Positions 24,722 to 34,566 of a DNA stretch of 38,843 bases are shown piece after piece (position 1 is the first letter of the stretch; every line of letters begins with the position of its first letter). Under the pieces are notes generated by a model. That model had not been told where the DNA came from, ran no database searches, and saw only the letters and a program-made list of their open reading frames with translations. This DNA comes from an uncultured bacterium (GTDB taxonomy: Bacteria; Vulcanimicrobiota; CADAWZ01): positions 1 through 38,843 of the forward strand of contig CASEKF010000063.1 in NCBI GenBank assembly GCA_949288455.1, read 5' to 3'. Made by a program: the position numbers and the translations under genes.

Positions 24722-26051
24722 AGAAGCCGTTATAATAGGCGGAGGTTTAGCCGGATGCGAAGCGGCTTGGCAGCTAGCCGCGGAAAACATCAAAGTCAAA
24801 ATTTTCGAAATGCGTCCGATAAGCATGACTCCGGTTCATAAATCAGGAGCTTTAGCGGAATTAGTATGCAGCAATTCTCTTAAAAGTTCAAATCCTTATT
24901 GCGCAAACGGCATACTCCACAACGAAATGAGAAGACTCGGCAGCGTAATCATGCAAGCGGCGGATATAGCCAGAGTACCCGCCGGACAAGCCCTTGCAGT
25001 CGACAGAGAAGAACTGAGCAGATTGGTTGAAACGGCTCTCGCAAATACCGGGCTTGTAACCGTAGAGCGAAAAGAAATTGAAGAAATTCCGTCAGAAAGA
25101 CCATGTATAATAGCGTCCGGGCCTATGACTTCATATGCGCTAGCAAAAAATCTATCCGAACAAATCGGGACGGAATACCTTTATTTTTACGACGCGGTAG
25201 CTCCTATCGTATCTTTAGACACAATAGACTTGGAACTTTCCTATAAAGGTTCCAGATACGGCAAAGGAGACGCGGAATATATCAATTGTCCTCTTTCAAA
25301 AGAGGAATACGATATATTTCTCCACGCTCTTCTAAGCGCGGAAAAAGTAGTGGAAAAAGAATATGAACAAAAATTTTTCGAAGGATGTCTTCCGGTTGAA
25401 GAAATAGCTTCTCGAGGATATGACACTTTGAGATACGGGCCTATGAAACCGGTAGGTTTAACAGATCCCAGAACGGGCAAAGAGCCTTACGCGGTAATTC
25501 AGCTCAGGCAGGAAAATAAAGAAGGCTCAATGTATAATCTCGTAGGTTTTCAAACTCGTTTAAAATGGAACGATCAAAAAAGAGTTTTCAGATTGATCCC
25601 GGCTCTTAAAAACGCCGAATTTCTCAGGTTAGGAGTAATGCATAGAAATATATTTATCAACGCCCCCGCCGTAATGACTCCTTCCGGAGAAATCTCCCAT
25701 CTTGAAGGCGCGTTTCTCGCCGGACAGATTTCCGGAGTAGAAGGATACGTAGAATCGGCTGCTTCCGGGATCTTATGCGGTATAAACGCAGCCAGAAAAA
25801 TAAAAGGACAAAAACCTCTTATTTTCCCAAAAGAAACTGCGATAGGCAGTTTAATGAGATATATAACTTCCGGAAGTTCAGAAAATTTTCAGCCGATGAA
25901 TATTAATATGGGACTGTTTCCGCCTCTTGAGAAAAAAATTTCCAATAAACAAGAAAGATATGCGGCTATAGCCAAAAAAGCTCTAGTCGCTTTTGAAGAA
26001 TTTATAAAAGACAACGATCTGGACGGCGGCGACAAAAGAATACAAATATAA
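24708..26051 (+). CDS. trmFO: tRNA (m5U54) methyltransferase TrmFO
   Basis: Folate- and FAD-dependent enzyme that makes ribothymidine at position 54 of tRNAs. The 447-residue protein starts with the FAD motif 'IIGGGLAGCEAAWQL' and carries the family blocks 'FEMRPISMTPVHKSGALAEL', 'VCSNSLKSSNPYCANGILHN' and 'ARVPAGQALAVDREELSRLV'. The ATG lies within the end of topA (14-base overlap). Presence of TrmFO instead of SAM-dependent TrmA fits Firmicutes, Synergistota, Cyanobacteria-like and similar phyla. Confidence 0.95.
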   Translation: METNKEAVIIGGGLAGCEAAWQLAAENIKVKIFEMRPISMTPVHKSGALAELVCSNSLKSSNPYCANGILHNEMRRLGSVIMQAADIARVPAGQALAVDREELSRLVETALANTGLVTVERKEIEEIPSERPCIIASGPMTSYALAKNLSEQIGTEYLYFYDAVAPIVSLDTIDLELSYKGSRYGKGDAEYINCPLSKEEYDIFLHALLSAEKVVEKEYEQKFFEGCLPVEEIASRGYDTLRYGPMKPVGLTDPRTGKEPYAVIQLRQENKEGSMYNLVGFQTRLKWNDQKRVFRLIPALKNAEFLRLGVMHRNIFINAPAVMTPSGEISHLEGAFLAGQISGVEGYVESAASGILCGINAARKIKGQKPLIFPKETAIGSLMRYITSGSSENFQPMNINMGLFPPLEKKISNKQERYAAIAKKALVAFEEFIKDNDLDGGDKRIQI

Positions 26052-26068
26052 CAATATAAGGAAAAAAA

Positions 26069-26611
26069 ATGAGAAAAACTAAAATAAGATCGACGACTAT
26101 ACTTGCCGTGTCAAAAGACGGTAAAGTCGCTTTAGGCGGAGACGGGCAAGTAACTCTAGATAAAACTATAATGAAGCATACTACCCGCAAGATCAGAAAA
26201 CTAAAAGGCGGAAAAGTCCTGGCCGGCTTTGCAGGAAGCGCGGCGGACGGACTAGCTCTTTTTGAAAAGTTCGAAAGCAAATTAGAGGAATTTAGAGGAA
26301 ACCTTATCAGAGCTTCGGTAGAGTTGGCGAAAGAATGGAGAATGGATAAAGCGATGAGACGCCTTGAAGCCGTTTTAATAGTAGCGTCTAAAGAAAATCT
26401 TTTTCTAATATCCGGAACAGGCGACGTAATAGAGCCGGACGATAACGTCTTGTCTACGGGATCAGGTTCTCCGTACGCTCAAGCGGCCGCTAAAGCGATG
26501 CTGAGGCACAGCGATCTAAGCGCGGAAGAAATCGTAAGAGAAGCTCTATCTATAGCTTCTGAAATCGATATCTATACTAATTCTCATATTTCAATCGAAA
26601 TCTTAGAATAA
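26069..26611 (+). CDS. hslV: HslV proteasome-like peptidase subunit
   Basis: The 180-residue threonine peptidase forms the proteolytic double ring of the HslUV (ClpQY) complex. '[20 protein letters not shown]' near the start shows the catalytic Thr9 after an 8-residue propeptide, and '[18 protein letters not shown]', 'TGDVIEPDD' and '[14 protein letters not shown]' are typical blocks. It needs the HslU ATPase, which usually follows directly but is not in this window; mutS is next instead. The start is ATG at 26069, with AAGGAAAAAA before it. hslU may be elsewhere on the chromosome. Confidence 0.94.
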   Translation: MRKTKIRSTTILAVSKDGKVALGGDGQVTLDKTIMKHTTRKIRKLKGGKVLAGFAGSAADGLALFEKFESKLEEFRGNLIRASVELAKEWRMDKAMRRLEAVLIVASKENLFLISGTGDVIEPDDNVLSTGSGSPYAQAAAKAMLRHSDLSAEEIVREALSIASEIDIYTNSHISIEILE

Positions 26612-26636
26612 TCGACGAATAGAAAGAGGTTTTCAG

Positions 26637-29243
26637 ATGACGCCAATGCTGCGCCAGTATTTCCGCTTAAAGGAAGAAAACCCCGGCTGCGTGCTGTTCT
26701 TCAGATGCGGAGACTTTTATGAAACTTACGGAGACGACGCTGAGCTAGCCTCGAGAGAACTTGAGATAGCAAAAACTTCCAAAGACGCCGGTTCCGGTCA
26801 AAAAGTGGCCATGGCCGGAGTCCCTTTTTTTTGCGTAGACTCATATATTTACGCTCTGGTAAGCAAGGGATACAAAGTTGCCCTGGCGGATCAAATGGAG
26901 GATCCAAAACAGGCCAAGGGACTGGTCAAGCGAGAAGTAGTCAAGATATTGACTGCCGGAACCATAACTGAGCCTCAGGTTCTTGACAGCGGCAAAAACA
27001 ATTTTCTAGGAGCGACATACGCGAGAAACTCCCAGACTTTCGCTTCGTTCTGCGATATATCTACCGGAGATTTTTTCGTAGTCGAAACCAATCCGGAAAA
27101 TTTAGCCGACGAGATCGAAAAATGGGCTCCGGCAGAACTTCTTCTGGATCCCTCGCTGGCTTCAAGCCAAGATATTCTAAACCGCCTGGCCGCATGCGAG
27201 ATACAGTATTCTTTTATAGACGAATTTCCATCGGAAAAAGAGAGTTTAGATCAATTAAATAAATATTACGGCTTTAACCAAATAAGTTCTCTTGACATCT
27301 CAAAAAAAAGCGGTTCTATTATCTGTTGCGGGACAATTTTGTCATATGTCCTTGCGACGCAAAAAAATGCGGTTATAACGTTAAAAAAACCTCAGCTATA
27401 CTCAAATAAAGATTTCGCTTCGGTAGACGCCGTAAGCAAAAAGAACTTAGAACTGCTGGAGACAATGGCCGGAAGAGAAAAAAAAGGAACTCTGCTTTGG
27501 GCTATAGACGCTTCCGGAACCGCTATGGGGAAAAGAACTTTAAGAACATGGATAACGCGTCCGCTTATAATTAAAGAACAGATAGAAGAACGCCTGAAAG
27601 CTGTAGAAGCTCTGATACTATCATATGATAAACTTCAAAAACTGACCGGAACGCTCAAAAACATACAAGATCTTGAAAGGCTCATCTCAAAAGCCGTAAT
27701 AGGAAGCGCTAATCCAAGAGACCTTCTAACGTTGGGACAATCTTTAACGGAAACTCCTAAAATAAGTTTAATTTTAAAAAGCTTCGATGCCCCTCTTCTT
27801 CAAAAACTTTCCGACATGCAGAACCTTCAAGAGCTTGGCGAACATATTATAACCAGCCTTATAGATAACCCTCCCGCTTCGTTGAGAGACGGAGGCATTT
27901 TCAAAGACGGTTTTTCCAAAGAACTAGACGAACTGAGGACTATCAGGAGAGAAGGAAGAAGTTTTATCGCTTCGATAGAAGAGAGGGAAAGAGTCAGAAC
28001 AGGAATTAAAAATTTAAAAATAGGTTTTAATCAGGTAGCCGGATATTATATTGAAATTTCTAAAGGGAACGCCAAGTACGCTCCAAGCGACTATATGAGA
28101 AAACAAACTCTGGCAAACGCTGAACGGTATATAAACAAAGAGCTTAAAGACTACGAAGCGAAAGTATTGGGAGCCGAGGAACGAATAAAATCTCTCGAAT
28201 ACGAATTATTCAATAATTTAAGGCTGGAAGCCGTAGCTCATTTTGCCGCCATTCAAGACATGGCGGCAAAAATAGGAGCGGCAGACGTCCTTGCGGGCTT
28301 CGCTTTTATATCAGCTCAATACAATTACGTCAAGCCGACTATAACTGAAGAGCCTATACTTGAAATAATAAACGGAAGACATCCGGTAGTAGAAAGAATT
28401 CTTAACTCAAGCTTTATACAAAATGACGCCGTATTAAATAGCGAGCAAAGACTAGCAATTATCACAGGACCCAACATGTCCGGCAAATCCACATATTTAA
28501 GACAAAATGCGCTTATCGCTCTAATGGCTCAAATAGGCTGTTACGTTCCGGCTGAAAAGGCCGTAGTAGGGATCGTAGATAAATTTTTCACGAGAGTGGG
28601 AGCCACAGACGATCTTCACCTGGGACAGAGCACGTTTATGATGGAAATGTTGGAAACCGCAAATATTCTTAACAACGCCACTCAAAATTCTCTAGTAATA
28701 CTTGACGAGATAGGGCGAGGAACCAGCACCTACGACGGCATGAGCATAGCTTATGCCGTGTGCGAATTCCTTTATTCCAAAATAAAGGCCAGAACGTTTT
28801 TCGCCACTCATTTTCATGAATTAACTTCTCTATCGGAAATATTTCAAGGAATCATAAATAAAAAAGTGGCGGTAAAGGAACGAGGCGGCGAAGTCGTATT
28901 TCTTCATAAAATACTGGACGGAGCCTCAGACAAAAGTTACGGCATATACGTAGCTTCTTTAGCGGGCTTTCCCAAAGACGTCATTGAAAAAGCAAAAAAA
29001 ATTCTTGAAGAATTAGAAAAAGAAAAAACCGGATTTTCTGAAAAAATCATAACGGACGACGATCGCATTTTAAAGAACACGCAAAATAAAGAAACTCCCG
29101 CAAAACGAATTCAACTTACGTTTTTCGACTCAAATACAAATTCGGTAGCGGACGAAATAAGACGTCTAAATTTAACGGAAATAACTCCGATAGAAGCTTT
29201 GAACAAAATATATAAATGGCAATCGGAACTTAACAGCTTTTAA
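26637..29243 (+). CDS. mutS: DNA mismatch repair protein MutS
   Basis: Recognises mismatches and starts repair. The 868-residue protein has the mismatch-binding Phe-x-Glu-type block 'FFRCGDFYETYGDDAEL' near residue 25, connector and lever domains, the ATPase Walker A 'TGPNMSGKSTYLRQN', Walker B 'VILDEIGRGTSTYDGMSIAY' and 'FFATHFHELTSLSE'. Length and order are those of MutS1. The start is ATG at 26637, 8 bases after AGAGG. It lies 25 bases after hslV and 13 bases before the transporter, so all three are probably one transcript. Confidence 0.96.
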   Translation: MTPMLRQYFRLKEENPGCVLFFRCGDFYETYGDDAELASRELEIAKTSKDAGSGQKVAMAGVPFFCVDSYIYALVSKGYKVALADQMEDPKQAKGLVKREVVKILTAGTITEPQVLDSGKNNFLGATYARNSQTFASFCDISTGDFFVVETNPENLADEIEKWAPAELLLDPSLASSQDILNRLAACEIQYSFIDEFPSEKESLDQLNKYYGFNQISSLDISKKSGSIICCGTILSYVLATQKNAVITLKKPQLYSNKDFASVDAVSKKNLELLETMAGREKKGTLLWAIDASGTAMGKRTLRTWITRPLIIKEQIEERLKAVEALILSYDKLQKLTGTLKNIQDLERLISKAVIGSANPRDLLTLGQSLTETPKISLILKSFDAPLLQKLSDMQNLQELGEHIITSLIDNPPASLRDGGIFKDGFSKELDELRTIRREGRSFIASIEERERVRTGIKNLKIGFNQVAGYYIEISKGNAKYAPSDYMRKQTLANAERYINKELKDYEAKVLGAEERIKSLEYELFNNLRLEAVAHFAAIQDMAAKIGAADVLAGFAFISAQYNYVKPTITEEPILEIINGRHPVVERILNSSFIQNDAVLNSEQRLAIITGPNMSGKSTYLRQNALIALMAQIGCYVPAEKAVVGIVDKFFTRVGATDDLHLGQSTFMMEMLETANILNNATQNSLVILDEIGRGTSTYDGMSIAYAVCEFLYSKIKARTFFATHFHELTSLSEIFQGIINKKVAVKERGGEVVFLHKILDGASDKSYGIYVASLAGFPKDVIEKAKKILEELEKEKTGFSEKIITDDDRILKNTQNKETPAKRIQLTFFDSNTNSVADEIRRLNLTEITPIEALNKIYKWQSELNSF

Positions 29244-29256
29244 TGGAGGCAGCGAC

Positions 29257-30882
29257 ATGGAAAATTTTTTTGATTTTTTCTGGCACCTTTTCAACGATCC
29301 TCTTTTTACCAGTTTTATAGTAGTAGGATTAGGCCTTATGCTGGGAGCCGTGAACATAAAAGGGTTAACTCTCGGCATTTCAGGCGTATTTATCGCGGGA
29401 CTGTTATTTGGATTATTTGGAACGACTACTCCGAAATATCTTATGAACTACGGACTTCTCACGTTCATATACGTTTTAGGAATACAAGGCGGAGCTTCTT
29501 TTTTTAACTCAATATCAAAAAAGGGAATCCCATACATAATGGTCACCATAGTTATGATAACGGCCAGCATAGCGTCCGCGCTTATATTCGGAAAAATTTT
29601 CGGCTTATCGGATTCCGATATTCTTGGCGCTTATAACGGAGCTTTAAACAACGCCTCCGGACTCGCCATACTAATGGAAAATCCGACTTGGAACGACACT
29701 CTTCTTCCGTCCTACGGTCTAGTTTTTCCTGTAGGAGCCGTAGCCACGGTCTTGGCCGTTCAACTAATACCCCTTATAGTCAGGAAAAATCCGGCCGTAG
29801 AATTTATACATCATCAAGATAAAAAAGACACGAAAAAGAACGAAAAAATTTTAATGCGTAAATTTGTCGTAGAAAATAAAGAACTCATAGGCAAAACCTT
29901 AAAAGAACTTAATTTTAGGGCTAAAACGGGAGCTACTATCGAAAGAATAAGACATAACGGTAAAATTATAGTTCCAACTGCGGACACAATTTTATATGAA
30001 GACGACGTCATTAAGATAAATTTAAACGAAGACGATATAGAAAAAATACATGCTATTGTGGGTCCGGAGACATTCGACGATCTCTCAGATCCGACTATAG
30101 GATCTATAAAAATTATAATGACTAATCATGAGCTCCACCAGACGGATCTTACCGAAACCGGAATTTCAAGAACTTATGGCGTTATAGTTACCAAAGTGGA
30201 AAGAGCTGGCATTTTATTTACTCCCTCTCAAAATTTCATATTAGAATTAGGAGATATTCTGACTGTAACGGGCAAAAAACGAGCGTTAAGATCCGTTTCT
30301 AAATTTATAGGAAAACCCGGAGTAACTTCCCCCGGACTGGATTTAATCTCCATGTCTATCGGCTGCGCCGTTGGAATAGCTCTTGGCAAAATAAACGTTC
30401 CACTCCCCCTGCTTGGCGACTTCACGTTAGGAGCCGCGGGAGGAGCTCTTTTCGCAGGTCTGTTCATGGGATACATGAAAAGATTCGGAATTTTCACTAA
30501 CCAAATATCGGACACGGCTAAAAACGTGATAAAAGATATAGGATTATCCTTCTTCCTAGCCGGCGTCGGAACTTCCTCCGGATTAGCTCTTATTGGCTCC
30601 AACACGTCCGGTATGCCAGCTATACTGGCTCTATCGATAATAATTTTAACTATCACCATAACGGCAATTTTCTGTTATTGCTACTATATACAAAAAATGG
30701 ACTTTATAAAAAGCTTAGCTTGTCTTTCGGGAGGCATGTTTCAGTCCGCCGCCATCGCTACCTTAACAAACGCTATAAGAAATGACGAGCCTACGGCTTA
30801 CTTTGCGACTTGTTATCCTCTGGCTACTTTCGGTTCTATAATAGCCGCTCAAATTTTATCGCAAATTCTAATTTTAACTTGA
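29257..30882 (+). CDS. AspT/YidE/YbjL-family membrane transporter with two RCK_C domains
   Basis: The 541-residue inner-membrane protein has two groups of about five hydrophobic helices (residues 12-180 and 370-541) around a cytoplasmic centre of two TrkA_C/RCK_C domains (about 205-275 and 290-355; 'GKTLKELNFRAKTGATIERI' and 'GILFTPSQNFILELGDILTV'). This is the layout of the aspartate:alanine antiporter duplication family. Family members exchange amino or other carboxylic acids, but the substrate here is not known. GGAGG ends 10 bases before the ATG. The 238 bases after it contain no gene. Confidence 0.82.
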   Translation: MENFFDFFWHLFNDPLFTSFIVVGLGLMLGAVNIKGLTLGISGVFIAGLLFGLFGTTTPKYLMNYGLLTFIYVLGIQGGASFFNSISKKGIPYIMVTIVMITASIASALIFGKIFGLSDSDILGAYNGALNNASGLAILMENPTWNDTLLPSYGLVFPVGAVATVLAVQLIPLIVRKNPAVEFIHHQDKKDTKKNEKILMRKFVVENKELIGKTLKELNFRAKTGATIERIRHNGKIIVPTADTILYEDDVIKINLNEDDIEKIHAIVGPETFDDLSDPTIGSIKIIMTNHELHQTDLTETGISRTYGVIVTKVERAGILFTPSQNFILELGDILTVTGKKRALRSVSKFIGKPGVTSPGLDLISMSIGCAVGIALGKINVPLPLLGDFTLGAAGGALFAGLFMGYMKRFGIFTNQISDTAKNVIKDIGLSFFLAGVGTSSGLALIGSNTSGMPAILALSIIILTITITAIFCYCYYIQKMDFIKSLACLSGGMFQSAAIATLTNAIRNDEPTAYFATCYPLATFGSIIAAQILSQILILT

Positions 30883-31054
30883 TATAGTCAGGCCTATATT
30901 TATACGTTAAGCGTCTATGTTACCGCATATTTTTACTCTGTAAAAAATCAGAAGATTCAAATTTAAACTCCGAAAATTTTCATAAAAGAAACTGGGCGTA
31001 TATATAGTTGCGTAAAGTTAACAGAAAAATAAAAAAAAACGCGATTTTTTTAGC

Positions 31055-31083
31055 TTGCGCGGCTATTTTTTTTCTTTTATAAT
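31055..31083 (+). promoter_or_regulatory. Probable promoter of the RTX-like gene
   Basis: A perfect TATAAT (31078-31083) lies 17 bases after TTGCGC (31055-31060), just beyond a poly-A/poly-T stretch. The ATG of the RTX-like gene is 38 bases further on, with GGAGG at 31109-31113. Confidence 0.55.
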
Positions 31084-31120
31084 AAGAGAATAAGTTATAT
31101 AAAGTTCAGGAGGACTTTTT

Positions 31121-33103
31121 ATGATAAATTCCGTTAACTTACCCGCGCCTCAATATCAAACAGAAATCCCCGCCAAAACGGCGGAAACGTCGGAGCGGGA
31201 GAAACAGGAGCAAGCCGTTCAAAACGACGCGTTTACAAAAAGCGAAGGAACCTCTTCTATTTTAGACGGAGCTTACGAAAAATTTAAAGAAATAAAAAAT
31301 AAAATAACCGACGCGGCCTTATCTTTGAAAGATAAAGCGGAAGCAAAGCTGGAACAGGCCGAAACCAAAATCGACAGAATCTTCAATCCTATAATTCTCA
31401 ACGGTTCAGATAGAGACGACGCAATTTTAATCAAACAAGATAAGTCCGGCAGTCTTATAGTTAACGTTAACGGTGAAGAAAAAAGTTTTTCTCCGGAAGA
31501 AGTAAAAAGACTTTTTATAGACGCCGGAAAAGGGAACGACTTAATCATAGTCGACGATTCGGTAACTCATAAGCTTTCAATAGACGCAGGAGCAGGAAAC
31601 AACGTAATCAGCGCGTCCAATTCAGGAAATATTTTAGAGACCGGGAAAGGCAATAATATTATAGCTGCCGGCGGAGACAGTTCCGAAGAACATCCTTCTA
31701 AAAATAAAATAAACGCCGGAAAAGGAAACAACATAATACTTTCGTCCAACCCTGCCGACGTCAATACTTCCTCAGGAAACAACTTAATCGCGCTTGAAAG
31801 CGGAGGAGAATTAGATTCGGGGCTTTTTGCAAACGATATGTTCATAACTCCTTATGAAGCTATGGCAGGAGGCAAGGCGGCAAAAAAACTTGAAACGTCT
31901 TCTTACGGTTTGGAGTCTGCTCCAAAAATTGCTAATAGAATCGATTCTCCCATAATTATTAAAGGGACCGAAGGCGACGACGCTATATCCGTAACTCAAA
32001 GTAAAAACGGATATTTAACTGTCGATTTAAACGGCGTAAAAACTAATTATAAACCGCATGAAGCCCGCAATCTGATTTTTATGACAGGAGCTGGGAACGA
32101 TGCCGTAATAGCAGATAAAACAGTTACATACGGACTCAGAATTCTTGCCGGAGAGGGAGACAACGTCATACAAGCCGGTTCAGGAAACGATCTTATCATA
32201 GCCGGAAACGGGAATAACAAAATAATATCGGGCGACGGGAATGACGTCATTAACGCGGGAAACGGAAATAACATACTATCCTCAGGCAAAGGAAACGATA
32301 TTATCAACGCGGGTAAAGGAGACAACGTAATCTACGCTTCCGTAAGAGATCAAAAAAACGCTAAAGATGCGGACGTCGTCAACACGGGGAACGGCAATAA
32401 CTTAATAATTGCAAGCGGCGGACATAACGTAATAAATACGGGGGCAGGCAACGACGAAATAAAAGCCGGAAACGGAAATAATATAATAAACGCCGCAAAA
32501 GGAAACGACAGCGTTCTTGCGGGCAAAGGGAACAATATTATATTTTTAGGAAAAGGCAAAGACTCGGCAAGCGTAGGATATGGCGATAATTTCATTTTCG
32601 CCGATAAAGGCGACTCTAAAATAACCGCGGGAAACGGAGACAACGCTATAATAACGTCTTCAGGCAACGACTCTATAACCGCAGGAGACGGTAACAACGT
32701 TATTATGTCTAATGCCGGAGACGATACGATAAACGTTGGACACGGCAATAATTACATATATTCCGGAATAGGAAACGACTTTATAGTTACCGGCAGAGGA
32801 GATAATATAATAGACGCCTCTAAAGGGGACGATATAATAACCGCAGGCAACGGAAACAACACTATAATTGCCGGATCCGGAAACGATCAAATTACGACCG
32901 GATTAGGCGCAAATGTTATATCTGCGGGAGTTGGAGACGACAAAATCTACGCTTCTAAAGGAAGCAACGTTATATACGACGACGGTACGATGGATAATAT
33001 TTTCATTGGCACAAACAAGAAAAATACCATCAACCTGATAACCGAAACAGAAATCAAACTATTAGACAAAAAGTTGAAATCGACGACTAATAACGGCATT
33101 TAG
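31121..33103 (+). CDS. RTX-like beta-roll protein
   Basis: The 660-residue protein starts with a disordered/coiled-coil part (1-88). Two related blocks follow (about 89-163 and 277-352; 'NPIILNGSDRDDAI' and 'SPIIIKGTEGDDAI'). Residues 344-620 are an almost unbroken array of about 30 nonapeptides of GxGNDxIxA type, known to bind Ca2+ in a beta-roll. Positions that are Asp in canonical RTX alternate with Asn from one repeat to the next. No signal peptide is seen; RTX proteins usually leave by type I secretion, but no exporter gene is here, so the route is inferred. It has its own promoter, ribosome binding site and terminator. Toxin, adhesin and S-layer roles are all possible. Confidence 0.8.
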   Translation: MINSVNLPAPQYQTEIPAKTAETSEREKQEQAVQNDAFTKSEGTSSILDGAYEKFKEIKNKITDAALSLKDKAEAKLEQAETKIDRIFNPIILNGSDRDDAILIKQDKSGSLIVNVNGEEKSFSPEEVKRLFIDAGKGNDLIIVDDSVTHKLSIDAGAGNNVISASNSGNILETGKGNNIIAAGGDSSEEHPSKNKINAGKGNNIILSSNPADVNTSSGNNLIALESGGELDSGLFANDMFITPYEAMAGGKAAKKLETSSYGLESAPKIANRIDSPIIIKGTEGDDAISVTQSKNGYLTVDLNGVKTNYKPHEARNLIFMTGAGNDAVIADKTVTYGLRILAGEGDNVIQAGSGNDLIIAGNGNNKIISGDGNDVINAGNGNNILSSGKGNDIINAGKGDNVIYASVRDQKNAKDADVVNTGNGNNLIIASGGHNVINTGAGNDEIKAGNGNNIINAAKGNDSVLAGKGNNIIFLGKGKDSASVGYGDNFIFADKGDSKITAGNGDNAIITSSGNDSITAGDGNNVIMSNAGDDTINVGHGNNYIYSGIGNDFIVTGRGDNIIDASKGDDIITAGNGNNTIIAGSGNDQITTGLGANVISAGVGDDKIYASKGSNVIYDDGTMDNIFIGTNKKNTINLITETEIKLLDKKLKSTTNNGI

Positions 33104-33164
33104 AATATAATGTAAAATTAAACCGCAAGCAAAAATATAAAAATTTCAACTAAGAAAAATGACT

Positions 33165-33202
33165 AATGAGGCAAGGATTTTCATCCTTGCCTCATTTAAA
33201 AA
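33165..33202 (+). terminator. Intrinsic terminator after the RTX-like gene
   Basis: Perfect 14-bp stem (33165-33178 with 33183-33196), loop TTTC. The T-run after it is short, but the stem is strong. Confidence 0.78.
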
Positions 33203-33238
33203 ACGCGCGATTTTTTATCTGCGTCACTTTTCAAACTT

Positions 33239-33733
33239 ATGACGTATATATCATATTATAACTCTATTATAAGCAAAATCACTCTTGCCGCAGACGAGCA
33301 AGGGTTAATCGGACTATGGCTGGACGAAGGGAAGAATTCTTATAAATATTTGCGAAACGGAGCTGAAGAAAAAGACGTCCCGGTTTTAAAACGGACAAAA
33401 TTATGGTTAGATATTTATTTTTCCGGAAAAAATCCCGAGTTTACTCCTCCGCTTCATATCTCAGGTTCCAATTTTCAAATTAGCGTATGGAAAATTTTAA
33501 CGCGAATTCCTTACGGTAAAACCGTATCTTACGGAGAAATAGCAAAAATTATAGCCGCAGAACGCGGCATAAAACGAATGGCGGCTCAAGCCGTAGGAGG
33601 AGCCGTAGGACGCAATAAAATTTCTATTATTATTCCTTGTCACCGCGTTATAGGAACAAACGGCAGTCTTACCGGCTACGGAAGCGGCATTGACAAAAAA
33701 TTGGCTTTATTAAAATTAGAAAAAGCCATATGA
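33239..33733 (+). CDS. ogt: O6-alkylguanine-DNA alkyltransferase
   Basis: A suicide repair protein that takes alkyl groups from O6-guanine onto a cysteine. The 164-residue protein has the active site 'IIIPCHRVIGTNGSLTGYG' with C134, and the DNA-binding 'FQISVWKILTRIPYGKTVSY' block. Length and motif match Ogt/MGMT. The start is ATG at 33239; no good ribosome binding site is visible in the short gap after the RTX terminator. It is the last ordinary chromosomal gene before the accessory island. Confidence 0.92.
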   Translation: MTYISYYNSIISKITLAADEQGLIGLWLDEGKNSYKYLRNGAEEKDVPVLKRTKLWLDIYFSGKNPEFTPPLHISGSNFQISVWKILTRIPYGKTVSYGEIAKIIAAERGIKRMAAQAVGGAVGRNKISIIIPCHRVIGTNGSLTGYGSGIDKKLALLKLEKAI

Positions 33734-33997
33734 AATAATTTTGCGAATCCATACTTTGCAGCGCAGTACTTTCACCGCATTCTGATCTTTCGATTATCTT
33801 GATTACGTGACGGCAGAAAACGGAAGTTTGAAATTTTTCAGAATTTCTCTCTCCTATAACGGCCAATAGGATACCAGATTCAAGACATCAGATTATTATG
33901 GAAGGTTCGGTCAAAACTCTTCCCACTTTTACACAACGTTGCTACTCAGTTCTAGAGCTAATATATTTAGGTTTTAACGAATGCGTATAAGCTGTAT
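33734..33997. other. Gene-free stretch after ogt
   Basis: About 260 bases with no supportable gene, RNA or strong hairpin. It separates the last core gene from the phage remnant and may be the left edge of the accessory region. Confidence 0.6.
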
Positions 33998-34457
33998 ATT
34001 CATTCAAAAGGAAGTCCGGCCAAAGGGATTCCGGCGCGCCCTTTGTTAGAACCGGCTTTGGAAGCTTCAAAAATGGTTTTAAATTCACTGTTGAAAGACG
34101 CTTTGTTGTTTTTTTTGAAAGGGAATACGGCGTCGGGCGAACGTTGCTTGAATCAAGCGGGAAATGCGGGGGTGTCAGCGGTCAGAAAATGGTTTTCGGA
34201 TCCCAGAAACGGATGGGAGCCTTTGTCCCCTTCGACGATTCGCGCAAAAGGTTCAGATGCTCCGCTGATTGATACCGGAGCAATGCGCCAAAGTATCACT
34301 TATGTGTTAGAGGGAGGGAAAAATCTTGATTAATGTTTCTGAAGTGATACGCGATCCTGATTTCTGCACATCTTTTCGTATTGTAAGACAAAGCGGTTTT
34401 TTTAGCGAAGGTTTTTTTGTCGTGGAATCTACTGAACATATGGAAGTAATAAATTAG
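33998..34457 (+). pseudogene. Phage tail/virion-morphogenesis remnant (fossil)
   Basis: A decayed piece of a tailed-phage structural block, not a working prophage. It holds the later part of an HK97-gp10-like tail-completion or virion-morphogenesis protein ('GIPARPLLEPAL' through 'PLIDTGAMRQSITYVL') and the first part of the next structural gene. No integrase, capsid, portal or terminase gene is near. It looks broken, probably an old deletion-trimmed prophage end now joined to the hairpin-rich segment. Family assignment rests on the 'ARPFL.PAL' and 'DTGAMRQSI' style motifs. Confidence 0.6.
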
Positions 34458-34497
34458 AACGGTTGATATGGGCGATGCAGTAAGCGGCCAGATCAGC

Positions 34498-34550
34498 AAA
34501 TAGGCGGCATAGATCAGCACCGGGGACGGGCTGGCCTATGCCGCCTATTT
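34498..34550. repeat. 15-bp inverted repeat
   Basis: AAATAGGCGGCATAG (34498-34512) with its perfect complement at 34536-34550, 23 bases between. The right arm is followed by TCGTTTT, so it could act as a rightward terminator. The 9-base word AGATCAGCA is repeated at 34490 and 34511. Confidence 0.8.
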
Positions 34551-34566
34551 CGTTTTGGAGGGAATG

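Noticed and set aside
31031-31076. Terminator between the transporter and RTX-like genes
   Set aside because: Poly-A and poly-T flank CGCG, but the stem is imperfect; the promoter reading explains the region better.
32047-32890. Open frames on the minus strand across the RTX repeats
   Set aside because: They are shadows caused by the regular nonapeptide codons; no ribosome binding sites or recognisable domains.
32177-32980. Short regular repeats as a CRISPR array
   Set aside because: The period is 27 bases with no unique spacers; the repeat is protein-coding and degenerate.
33998-34457. Active prophage
   Set aside because: Only one small piece of structural genes is visible and it looks broken; no integrase, terminase or capsid genes.
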